Assembly: GCF_964355755.1 (NCBI RefSeq)
Contig: NC_092678.1
Coordinates: forward strand, 10,948,922 to 11,012,921
Source: Antedon mediterranea
Lineage: Eukaryota > Echinodermata > Crinoidea > Comatulida > Antedonidae
Direction of reading: 5' to 3'
DNA: 64,000 bases
Shown: piece after piece, positions 1 to 9,181 of the stretch
Layout: the number at the start of each line of letters is the position of its first letter
Numbering within the stretch: the stretch's first letter is position 1
The notes under the pieces: generated by a model
The model's input: the letters and a program-made list of their open reading frames with translations, nothing else
Told to the model about the DNA's origin: nothing
Databases searched by the model: none
Position numbers and translations under genes: made by a program

Positions 1-1328
1 ACAACTCCAAGAAGATTCACACAAAAATAATTACTTCCCAATAAAATAGTATGTAACAGTGTATATTACACTACATTGAATAAACTCGAGCGGAAAAATA
101 ACACACATAAAAAATCATTCATTTCCTTGTCGAAAAGCGCCCTCGCTAGTTTTCTATTAATTTATTAATAACTAGATGGCACGCTCGCTTCGCTCGCGTA
201 CCATCTAGGGGTGCTCACAGATGGTTCTCGAATACAGTAGAATCCACGGACGGGGACTTTTTTGGGACACTAAACAAAAACGGAAGTGTCCCTCTAATTG
301 GGGTATTCAGAAATAGAGACAACAAAACCAATACTGGATTCCATAAAGGACAATTAATTTATGTGGATTAAAGAAATTAGGGAGAAATGGAAATGTATGT
401 ACGGGAATTGGGCGGCGGCACGTGGTGGTGGTGATGGAACCGCAGTAATAAAGTTGATTGTATTTATATATTATAAGAACCAAACTAAATAAATAGACCT
501 AGACATTCTGCAAAATGGAAATCGGAAATTCAAGCTCCTATTCAGTGAAAAATTAAACTGTAGTCTACCTAAATATTTAGGGCAAATCATCGGTTGTGGT
601 GTTGAACTTCCTGTAAACATTTGTGTGAACCAAACTGGGTCGAATTTCTGTCATGAGTACTGATTTGTTGGCCTGTGATTTATGACGCCTAAGGGATCTA
701 TCTAGACTTATTTTTTAGAATAATGTACGTACCTGTCAGATACAATTGTCTTGTGTCGTATAATAAATAAGTACTGTAATAGTTACTGAAGTTACTATTA
801 CAATCTCGTCAATGAAAACACGAAAATGTATATGCACTTACTTATGAAAACGTATACAGTATTATACTCAGTTATTGAAACAGTAGGTTTAAACAAGTTT
901 CGTTTGTCTGTAAAATGATGTAATCAAGCTGTTTACATGAGTCTTAATTTATAAGCACATCAATAATAAAATAGTTTATCTATCCTGTAATTGGCGAGAT
1001 TATGGTCGCTGTTGAATGAAATAAAGCCAATCGGTATCATATTTGTACAGAAACGTTTTCGCGGCCGAAGGGTGTAACCTAAATTCGTTGTATTATCGTC
1101 AAGAACTAACTGTAACTAAACTTACATAGAAAGTAGGGTATCATAAATTTGGCCTTAGCACTCGGGGGAGTGGCAAAGATGAAGTCCGTGGGACTACTAA
1201 ATATAAATTGTAATGAACCTCGAGGGACATAAATAGGAATATTTCATGTTTCATTATCAATGTATAATAAATGGAAACTGTTTACCGATTCAAATAATAG
1301 AAATTGGTTTTTAACATTTTCCGAACCT
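1..1328. other. AT-rich spacer, no gene recognised
   Basis: I see no coding gene, RNA gene or known repeat here apart from the small hairpin at 172-208. The sequence is AT-rich with stops in all frames. A 76-codon open frame at 1260-1490 lies mostly in a segment duplicated at 2140-2444, where the same frame is not kept, so I do not call it a gene. Confidence 0.6.
172..208. repeat. Short perfect-armed inverted repeat (hairpin)
   Basis: The arms CTAGATGG (172-179) and CCATCTAG (201-208) are exact reverse complements. They enclose ACGC...GCGT and a GC-rich centre, CTCGCTTCGCTCG, in otherwise AT-rich DNA. The motif may be the remnant or end of a foldback element; the family is not identified. 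Confidence 0.6.
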
Positions 1329-1682
1329 ATTGCAAGTTTATTCTCAAAGGGCCCATATATTTACCTACCGTATGTGTTAAACCAAGGGCTCATAAATGTA
1401 CCTACAGTACTTGTGTTAAACCAAACTGGATGTTCCATTCATCGCAAATCAATACATTTGTATAATCGTATATTAAATCTATCAAAATAGTATTTTTTAA
1501 AGAAAATCGGCCTGTCTTCAACATTATGATGGTGTACTCTAGCAATCTATCAAAATAGTATTTTTTAAAGAAAATCGGCCTGTCTTCAACATTATGATGG
1601 TGTACTCTAGCTGTTCAACCGGTTTTCAGCTATTAAAAACAATTATCGTAGGAGGAGATAGGAAAATGCGAAGCCTCTTCGC
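1329..1682. repeat. Duplicated segment, copy A
   Basis: This segment, starting ATTGCAAGTTTATTCTC and ending near GCGAAGCCTC, recurs in the same orientation at 2140-2444 with few differences. Copy A lacks about 20 bp present in copy B after ACCAAACT, and carries an extra internal tandem duplication at 1476-1611. It is probably a dispersed repeat of unknown family. Confidence 0.8.
1476..1611. repeat. 68 bp perfect tandem duplication
   Basis: Two identical 68 bp units, 1476-1543 and 1544-1611, each run from AATCTATCAAAATAG to GTGTACTCTAGC. Copy B of the parent segment (2140-2444) has only one unit, so the duplication arose after the larger duplication, or was lost from copy B. Confidence 0.9.
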
Positions 1683-2139
1683 TATGTAACATTAGGGTTG
1701 AGGGATGGGAAAGCGGATAGGTACAAAGAGGAACAATTTTTAAATATATTCTTTATCCACTGAGTAACGAAATATTTTGTTCATGTTTTATAGGCCTATA
1801 AATAATATACCTCTAAATACAGTAGGCCTAAAACATTTGCGATTTAATACTTTGTTAAAACTGTCACTGTCATAATCGATTGAAATATTAAAGTACATGT
1901 CACGATACACCACTACGACGTTTATATTTTTGGTAATTATTAATTAATACAAACGTTGAGAAGAAACTGTCGGTATAAAGTTTATTTGTATATCTAACAG
2001 TAGAGCCTATCCACAGTCTCAGTAATAAAGTTTATTTGTATATATTTTTATATTACATCTAACAGTACGAACATTCACAGTAAGAAATGTTCGATTCAAA
2101 TGAAAAATAGTTAATAGGTATTTACAGTATTGTCAAAGT
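1683..2139. other. AT-rich spacer between repeat copies
   Basis: No gene is recognised. There is a local duplication: TAAAGTTTATTTGTATAT occurs near 1977 and again near 2026, each followed by a similar CTAACAGTA-type sequence. Confidence 0.5.
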
Positions 2140-2444
2140 ATTGCAAGTTTATTCTCAAAGGGCCCATATATTTACCTACCGTATGTGTTAAACCAAGGGC
2201 TCATAAATTTACCTACAGTACTTGTGTTAAACCAAACTCTGGCAGACTGAGAGATTGGGATGTTCCATTCATCGCAAATCAATACATTTGTATAATCGTA
2301 TATTAAATCTATCAAAATAGTATTTTTTAAAGAAAATCGGCCTGTCTTCAACATTATGATGGTGTACTCTAGCTGTTCAACCGGTTTTCAGCTATTAAAA
2401 ACAATTATCGTAGGAGGAGATAGAAAAATGCGAAGCCTCCTCGC
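2140..2444. repeat. Duplicated segment, copy B
   Basis: Direct-repeat partner of 1329-1682. It has a single 68 bp unit instead of two, and about 20 extra bases after ACCAAACT. Its end runs into a strong inverted repeat, AAAAATGCGA then a 7 bp loop then TCGCATTTTT (about 2424-2450), which may mark an element terminus. Confidence 0.8.
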
Positions 2445-2450
2445 ATTTTT

Positions 2451-2940
2451 TTGGCGGGTATTTTTCAAGATGGACATCCATTAGACAGTGTATACCACGA
2501 TCGGAAAACACCCCTATTTGGGGAAAATCTTTGAACCTAAATTCGTTTTAATCGTCAATAACTAATTATCTAACTCAATTTAATTAGTAAACAGGGTTAC
2601 ATCAGGCGGTTAAAATCAGTACCGAAAGTACGAACCAACTTTACATACCATCGAGTGAAAATTCTAGAAGTAAGGCGCGATTTACCGAATTTTGCCCTTA
2701 CGTAAATTTATATATAGATTATTATTAATTAATGAGTAATATAAACTTATTTTTAACATTTAATGCTGGAAGCTGATTCTACTCCTAACAAGGTGTCATA
2801 CCTCCAAATTTCGTCAACGTATTCAAAGCACTTCAATAAATATCACATTGAACATTAAAAATTAGGGTTATGGATAGAATTTTGCTTAAAAACATATACA
2901 AAAAACATCAATAAACTATCAATAAAGCTATAAAGCTATT
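2451..2940. other. AT-rich spacer, nothing recognised
   Basis: No open frame, RNA gene or repeat family could be supported in this stretch. Confidence 0.5.
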
Positions 2941-3446
2941 GGTACGAGTTGACCAATTATTTGGGTACGAGTTAGCCAAGTTTGGTACGAGTTGACATGG
3001 GTACGTTACGGGTTGACCAGCCCCCTAGAATACGGATAAAGATCAACCCGTACCCCCATGCCGACTCGTTCCCATCCCATAGTAGAATACTACTTACATG
3101 TTAGTTTAGCCTGGCTGGGCTAACCTACCTCACCTCTCACATGCCCTCCTGAAAAAATTACTGGAAACCTACCCTAGCCTACTAGACCTAGATAGTAGTG
3201 ATCCGTAGTACCATGGAACTATAATAAATGGTAGACGTACTAGTACTGTGTAGTATATGTTAACATGTCTTGCTCTACGAGGCCTTTTTATGCTCATAGG
3301 ATGGCTTTTTTGGGCGTCCCAATGTAGGCCTATGCCTATAGCTAGGGCAGATTTCCCATTCCTGCAGGCCTGTAGCCTACGCTCTAGTAGGGCGGCCGGG
3401 TGTACTCTGGTCGATTCACCCCTGGTCGACACGTACCCATGCCAAC
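2941..3446. repeat. Degenerate GGTACGAGTTGACC minisatellite and spacer
   Basis: GGTACGAGTT(G/A)(A/G)CC-like words recur at about 2940-3020. Reverse-complement versions (CAACCCGTACCCCCATGCC, GTACCCATGCCAAC) occur at about 3040-3070 and 3430-3445, immediately before the retrotransposon tail. The small open frames here overlap on opposite strands and look spurious. Confidence 0.5.
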
Positions 3447-3467
3447 TTTCATTTCATTTCATTTCAT
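3447..3467 (-). repeat. (TGAAA)n 3' tail of the CR1-like element
   Basis: About four TTTCA units on the plus strand (TGAAA on the element strand) mark the 3' end of the retrotransposon. Such short 3' tandem repeats replace poly(A) in the CR1/L2 group and are thought to serve in target-primed reverse transcription. Confidence 0.75.
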
Positions 3468-3810
3468 TATTTATTTGGTCTATTTAAGTATATACAAAAA
3501 AAAAAACTGAAATTGGGGAGACCAGGGTCAACCTAAGTGAACTTAATCACTGTAGCTGAGCCGGTTGACCCAACCCCAAAGTCAGTTTACACATAAAAGA
3601 CACAAAGACAAAAAACAGTTACAGCGAATCAAAATGAATATGAACTTTTCTAATGAAGGCTGATGGGCTTTCTAGGACTGCAGCATCTGTCAACGGTCTG
3701 GGAAGCTGGTCCCAGACACGGGGTAACCTGATTGCTATAGAATGAAAAAAAAGCCTGTGTCCTTGATGCTTGATGTCTGAAGCACAAGCGATCATTGTGG
3801 CGAGTATTTA

Positions 3811-4122
3811 TTAAAATACAGTCATGAACTGTGCTGCAGTCCAGAAACCCACCAGAACCTTAAAACAAAATATAATAAGAAATTTATATCTTCTAACAGA
3901 CAAAGATGAAACTGAAAGCAAATTTAACCTCTCCTCATAGCACATCTGTCCACGATGCTGTTTGAGAGCAAGACGAGTTGCTCTCCTATGGACCCCCTCA
4001 AGCTGATCTGACAAAGACTTCGTCCATGGAAACCAAGCAGGTTGCGCATACTCTAGACCGTGCAAAACAAGACTTTTGTACAAAGACAAAAATGTACTGG
4101 TCGATGTCCAGCCACACTCCAA
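3811..4122 (-). pseudogene. RT C-terminal (thumb) fragment of the CR1-like element
   Basis: This 103-codon open frame continues the RT after a frame break. It contains LYKSLVLHGLEYAQPAWFPW and LEGVHRRATR, which match the conserved region after the RT palm in CR1/jockey-type LINEs (LYK.LV.P.LEY..P.W, then L..VQRRATR). It overlaps the end of the RT core frame (4053-5780), whose last ~20 residues look unrelated to the family. The break therefore lies at about 4100-4125. This fragment is in the same frame as the endonuclease at 5728-6780, so the two indels in the element compensate each other. Confidence 0.75.
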
Positions 4123-5780
4123 ACAAAGCCCAACATACGTTTAGCTTTGGAAACAATGACATGGACATGGTCATCCCAGGTCAATTTTGAGTTAAAAGTA
4201 ACACCAAGATATTTAAAAGATGTCACCGGACTAATATGAGAGCCAAACAAAAGGTATTTAGACAACTGTCTGTTACGCAAACGTGTGACATGCAGGATAT
4301 TCGTCTTCATAACATTGAAAGGCATGCGATTTGCTTGGCTCCACAGACCAAGTCGGTCCAGATCAGCTTGAAGGTTTAGAGAATCCTGAAGAGAGTTAAT
4401 TGCATTATAAATAAGAGTATCGTCAGCAAAAATAGCAGTTTTACATTTAAGTGAACAAATAATATCGTTAATAAAAAAGTTAAAAAGAATGGGACCAAGT
4501 ACACTACCTTGAGGTACCCCACTGGTTACCTCCACCCAGTTAGATGAAGACCCTTTAAATTGAACCTTTTGGTATCTTTCAATTAAAAAAGACTTTAACC
4601 AGTACCATATATCACCAGTAATGTTAAATTGCTGGGAAAGCCTATTGAGGAGAATGTCATGAGGCATCCGGTCAAAGGCCTTCGAGATATCTAAAAAAAT
4701 GGCATCAATATGGGGTGGAGATCTTTTATCTAAAATAGAGGACCAGTCATGGATAATAGTTGCAAGTTGCGTGGCACATGATTTATTAGGTAAAAACCCA
4801 TGTTGGTTTTCGATAAACAAGCAATTTTCAGTAGCATGTTTTAGAAGTGCTTGCACCACAAGCCTCTCCAGCAATTTACCGACAACAGATGTTAAAGCCA
4901 CCGGGCAGTAGTTGTTAAAATCGGCAGTCACTCCTTTCTTAAAGATAGGGGTGACATGTGCCCTCTTCCAACCTTCTGGCACACAACCTGATGAAATAGA
5001 AATTTTAAACAACTCGTAAAGAACTGGGGCAAATGTCGGGGCACAGAGCTGGAGAAGCTTGGGAGACAAGTTGTCTGGGCCTGCAGCCTTGTTTGTTTTA
5101 AGTTTCTGCAACATGCTAGTGATTTTTGAAACAGAAAAATAAACATTAGATAAGGTTGGTAGTGGATATAAACAAGGTAAAGGAGTATCTGGAATATTCT
5201 CAGAATAATTAAAAACGGACGAAAAGACATTTTGAAAGCACTGAGCGATATCTTCCGGCTTTTCAATTTGTGTTCCATCAAGCATGAAAACACTAGCACA
5301 AGAAGAATTACGTTTCATTCTGACATGTCCCCAGAATCTACGTTTGTTGTCAGGAGATGAAAACAACTTATTTACATAATTATAAAACGCTCTTTTGGTC
5401 TTGTATTTTAAATCATTTCTAATTTGTTTATGTTTAGTCCAAATGTCCATTGATTGAGTCTTCACAAACTTTCTAAACAGAGCTCGTTTCTTGTTGGCTA
5501 GCCGTAAGATGTCGATCGTAATCCATGGTTTGTTCTTGGATTTCTTGCGTATCACCACTGGGACACTGTCTCTAACCGCGGCCTCTAGTAGGTCCAGGCA
5601 GCCTTCCCAAGATGAGTTGATGTCTTGATGGTCAATCACCATACACCACGGGGCAAGGTGCAATAACTGGTTAAGATGATTAGTGTCGGCATTCGCATAA
5701 GACAAAAACTGCCTTATAAGTGCTGGTTCAGGTTGAGCTTTTTGCATTTGAAATTTGTATTCGACAGTGGTCAGATTCAA
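4053..5780 (-). pseudogene. Reverse transcriptase core of the CR1-like element
   Basis: A 575-codon open frame. Residues ~80-150 form the basic linker usual between endonuclease and RT. RT signatures follow in order: KAAGPDNLSPKLL (~231), WKRAHVTPIFKKG (~271), motif A DISKAFD with its aspartate at 364, SGVPQGSVLGPILF (~420-433), FADD at 451-454 (usually YADD), and FKYLGV (~522). It acts at the nicked chromosomal target in target-primed reverse transcription. It overlaps the endonuclease frame by 53 bp in a different frame, which I read as an indel rather than a normal ORF boundary because both sides are needed for one ORF2 protein. The last ~20 residues are out of frame with the thumb. Confidence 0.88.
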
Positions 5781-6780
5781 GTGGATTGTCTGCGGTTTGT
5801 ATTAACGAAAGACTGTCAGACGGATTCATGTAGAAGTGATCAATAAGAGTTCCTTCTGTTGGATCATCCAATGAAGGTCGAGTGAACGTTGGGACTAATT
5901 GAAGAAGTCCATATGTTTCCGTTATATCAACTAAATGACGTTTGCCAGATGTGTTCACCAACCAGTCGATGTTAAGATCTCCAAGCAGGATGATACCTGT
6001 GACGTCGTGAATCTTGTGTTCGATGTTGGTTAATGCAACTTGGAGTTTCTCCCAGTATGCAACTGTGGATGACGGAGGACGGTATATGGTGCCAATTAGC
6101 CACTTACATTTGTGACCACTGCACATCACCCATATCAGCTCAAGATCGTCAGGTTCAAGGTCATTTAGACGAATTGGTGCAAGAGAGGTATGTACTGCAG
6201 TGAGAATACCACCACCCCTGTTAGAACGATCCCTCCGAAATACGATGTGGGTTGAAGGCATACTCACGAGAAGAATAGTATCCAAGGACAACCAAGTTTC
6301 GACAATAGAGATAAAATCAAACCGTTGACTGTTGAGGAACATTTCTAGCGCATGAGTCTTACTGTTGATACTTCTAGCATTGAAAAACATTCCAGAAAGT
6401 TCATTTCTTTCTTTACTACCGTTGCTTCCACCATGTTGTGGTAGAATAACTGGAACAGACCTAGGCCTATCTGGTCCAGGATTTGTGTCAATGTCCCCTG
6501 AAAGAAGTAGTTGGAATGTTGAAGAATGATTGCTTGTATATGGAATTCTTGATTTACCAAATTTCCTAGGCCGTTGCCCGGAATAAACAGGGTCCATGTG
6601 TTGACAAATTTCCAGGGCAGGAAGCTCACCGTAGCCTGGAAAACAATACCTCTGAAGCATGCTTGGATGACTCAGTGGGCCTAGCATTCTGCTAGGATTG
6701 TAAACATTCCATTTCACTATACCAACTGATACTGCCGTTGTTATTACGGTAGAAATATACACTACACGCATTATAGACAT
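5728..6780 (-). pseudogene. AP-like endonuclease of the CR1-like element, with N-terminal 2A-like motif
   Basis: A 350-codon open frame. The exonuclease-endonuclease-phosphatase fold is shown by FNARSIN (~133-139), the catalytic ETW (E161), RGGGI (~188-192), TIYRPP (231-236), GDLNIDW (D268, N270), LIDHF (D314) and SDH (336-338). The enzyme nicks target DNA to prime reverse transcription. About 100 residues precede the domain and contain a 2A-like motif ending NPGP at residue 103. The start at 6780 is simply the first ATG of the open frame; the true start could be upstream. The C-terminus leaves the RT frame at about 5740-5780. Confidence 0.88.
6472..6522 (-). other. 2A-like ribosome-skipping motif (SGDIDTNPGP)
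   Basis: Residues 87-103 of the endonuclease frame, STFQLLLSGDIDTNPGP, match the 2A consensus D-x-E-x-N-P-G-P except that the glutamate is aspartate. A hydrophobic Leu-rich stretch precedes the motif, as in known 2As. Active 2As make the ribosome skip the Gly-Pro bond, releasing the upstream peptide. 2A-like motifs N-terminal to the endonuclease are known in CR1-type elements of sea urchins. The E-to-D change may lower or abolish activity. Confidence 0.75.
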
Positions 6781-6790
6781 TGCAAATGTT

Positions 6791-8206
6791 ACAAAAGTAA
6801 CTAATTAATAAGAATCACTGGCTATAGATCAGCTAATACCATGCAGTTTGTCATGTTACCCTATGGCAAGATACACAGTTCACATCACCATCCATTTTAC
6901 TCGTACTTAACTTCCTACCCTAAACTCGTATCCAACCAAATAATTGGTTGATTTCCCGCTAGACTAGTAGGCCTAGCCTAGCTACAATATTCATTATGCC
7001 CTGCTAAAAAGGTAGATGAGCTACTAGACTAATTACGTAATTCGTATAATAAAAACACCTATCCATTCTTGCATGGCAGTACGAAAACCTGACTATGGTT
7101 GTACATCATTGTAAATTGTCAACACACACTGTGCTACAGACAGTGTACCGTGTGTTAAAAGTACAGCATTTATAGCAGACAGCAACGTGTATAACTTGCT
7201 ATAGTTTTACAGATAGCACCTGTGGACAGTAGCAGAATCGGGTGAACATATTATCTTCCCCATAATACACGTGCACAAGCTCATTTGCATAACAACCACG
7301 ACGGCATACCAAACTGTTTAAAATAAAAAAATAGAGTTGCACAGACTCCCGCCTGAAAATGGTACTTTACATAATTTGAAATTATATGAAACAAAATATA
7401 TAAGACTAACAAGGACAATAGAGCTTTTCCCCGGAAAGTGCACCTATTCATTGAAATATGAAATTAAATATTAGGTCTCCAGTAGGCCTACTAGTCCATC
7501 ATGTTTGGGGCAGAGCTAATAATGAAAATAGAGCCCAGAATTGCACTTATACTTATACTTATTACCATACATAATCACCTATGATATTTATGATATTTGT
7601 TAAAAATTCAACTATCCAGATGCGAATTCAAAAGTTTAGGTAGAGTTTTCTACTTTAAAAACTCGACTTCGTATATGCCTAAGGCCTAGCCCGGCGGCGG
7701 AATTAGTCTAAGTTTCGAAATCAGTCTGGAAATCGGCATCTTTGCAAATGTTCTATATTTGATCTATTTCACTCTCCATTAACCCCATACCAAAATCATC
7801 GGAGACAAATTATCTGTTTAAAACATGTTTATTCTGGGACGGTGCGGCCATACATACCAACTACCATCCATAAATGTTTATTCATAACATATTACAATTC
7901 AATATCTTGCATGAATCGAACATTTCGCTACCAATGTAGCAACATTGATTAACAACATCAAAATTCAACAGTGTGGCGTGTTGACCGCGAATTACTAACA
8001 ATACCATCTTTCCCACTACACCTGCAAAAACTCATTTGCATAATAACAAACGGCAAACCAAACTACGGTGAGACATACATTCTCTTCTAAACACGTAACG
8101 AAGATAAATTAATTTCTTTTTACATTAAATTGAGGGCGCTAAACATAAAATTTACGAGATCAAATATATGTAGCGAAAGCCAAAAAAAATTTAAAAATGT
8201 GCTCTC
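6791..8206. other. AT-rich spacer, no gene recognised
   Basis: No convincing coding or RNA gene is visible. The part next to 6790 may hold the 5' leader of the CR1-like element. Two similar short stretches, around CTCATTTGCATAA at ~7279 and ~8031 followed by CGGCA(T/A)ACCAAACT, suggest a diverged repeat. A tandem ACTTATACTT pair occurs near 7545. Confidence 0.5.
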
Positions 8207-8432
8207 CCTGCCTCAGCACTAAGGCCCTGCCACGGCCTTGGGGTCGTTTCCACCACATCATCACCAGATGCATTGCTAGTGCCTTCTCAAGATGTGTGGT
8301 GGAAAGGGGGACGTAAATTCTGTGAACCCCAAACACAGTTTGTCGCATACCTTTAACTCTATTTCACCGACCAGCGTGGGAATCGAACCCACGACATACG
8401 TGTCAGTCGTCTGAGCTAACTGGCCATGTTGG
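8207..8432 (-). repeat. tRNA-derived SINE, copy 1
   Basis: On the minus strand the head (8368-8427) looks like a shrunken tRNA: a 7 bp acceptor-like pairing (TGGCCAG with CTGGTCG), an A-box-like TAGCTCAG, a 5 bp arm ACGAC/GTCGT, and a T-arm GTGGG-TTCGATT-CCCAC with a perfect B box GGTTCGATTCC. The D arm is nearly absent, so it is not a working tRNA. A ~165 bp body follows toward lower coordinates, ending near CCTGAGGCAGG. The same sequence recurs at 16339-16564, shifted by exactly 8132 bp, so the second copy is part of a block duplication and not an independent insertion. Confidence 0.75.
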
Positions 8433-9181
8433 TTTTAAAAAGGTTAATATGATATTTATGACGTAATGATGAATTACGTAATACACTTATAAATAGACTA
8501 TTATAAACTGTTCTGTCGTGTACTACTTTATGGCATAACGGGTAATGCTCAGTTTTGAGTGCTCCCAGTAGTGGGTTCGAACCTGTAATTAGAAAATAAA
8601 TATTGTTTTTGAAAGTGAGATATTTTGAAGGTTGTAAATGTCAGGCCTAAACAAGTGGACATTTTTTTCAATCAGAAACAAAGTTGCATGGCATTATTTT
8701 TCATTGATTGATCATTCATTTCATATAAATAGACTGTTATCAGCTCTTCAGTCATCTACTGGTTTGTGGCGTAACCGGTAGTGCTCAGGTTTGAGTTCTC
8801 GCAGTAGTGGGTTCGAACATCTACGAATATTATTTTTCTTTTTTTTTTTAATTGAAAATAAATATTGTTTTTGAAAGTGAGATATTTTGAGGGTTGTAAA
8901 TGTCAGGCCTAAACAAGTGGACCTTTTTTAAAATCAGAAACAAAGTTGCATGACATAATTTTTCATAGATTGATCATTTATTTCATATAAATAGAGTATT
9001 ATCAGCTCTTCAGTCATCTACTGGTTTGTGGCGTAACGGGTAATGCTCAAGTTTGAGTGCTCTCACTAGTGGGTTCGAACCTCTACTGATATTTTGTTTC
9101 TTTCTTTTTTATAATAGAAAATAATATTGTTTTTGAAAGTGAGATATTTTGAGGGTTGTAAATGTCAGGCCTAAACAAGTG

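Larger units (their letters stand above)
3447..6790 (-). mobile_element. CR1/L2-like non-LTR retrotransposon, decayed copy
   Basis: A minus-strand element carries an apurinic-type endonuclease followed by a reverse transcriptase in the order used by CR1/L2 and jockey-like LINEs. It ends at its 3' side in a pentanucleotide tandem repeat (TTTCA on the plus strand, TGAAA on the element strand), a terminus typical of CR1/L2 elements. No separate ORF1 is recognised and the 5' boundary is uncertain. Two frame breaks separate endonuclease, RT core and RT C-terminus, so this copy should be inactive. No target-site duplication was found, as is usual for this clade. Confidence 0.85.

Noticed and set aside
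1260-1490. 76-codon open frame
   Set aside because: It overlaps a duplicated non-coding segment, has no domain, and its other copy does not keep the frame.
2424-2450. Bacterial-type intrinsic terminator (stem plus T-run)
   Set aside because: The surrounding DNA is eukaryotic repeat sequence and no gene precedes it; it is better read as an inverted repeat at an element edge.
3169-3487. Two overlapping small open frames on opposite strands
   Set aside because: Both are low-complexity, cross the minisatellite and the retrotransposon tail, and match no family I know.
4928-5299. 123-codon frame inside the RT region
   Set aside because: It is an out-of-frame shadow of the RT core on the same strand.
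8368-8427. A tRNA gene on the minus strand
   Set aside because: It has a T arm and perfect B box but almost no D arm and no sound anticodon loop, and it is the head of a SINE duplicated with its surroundings.
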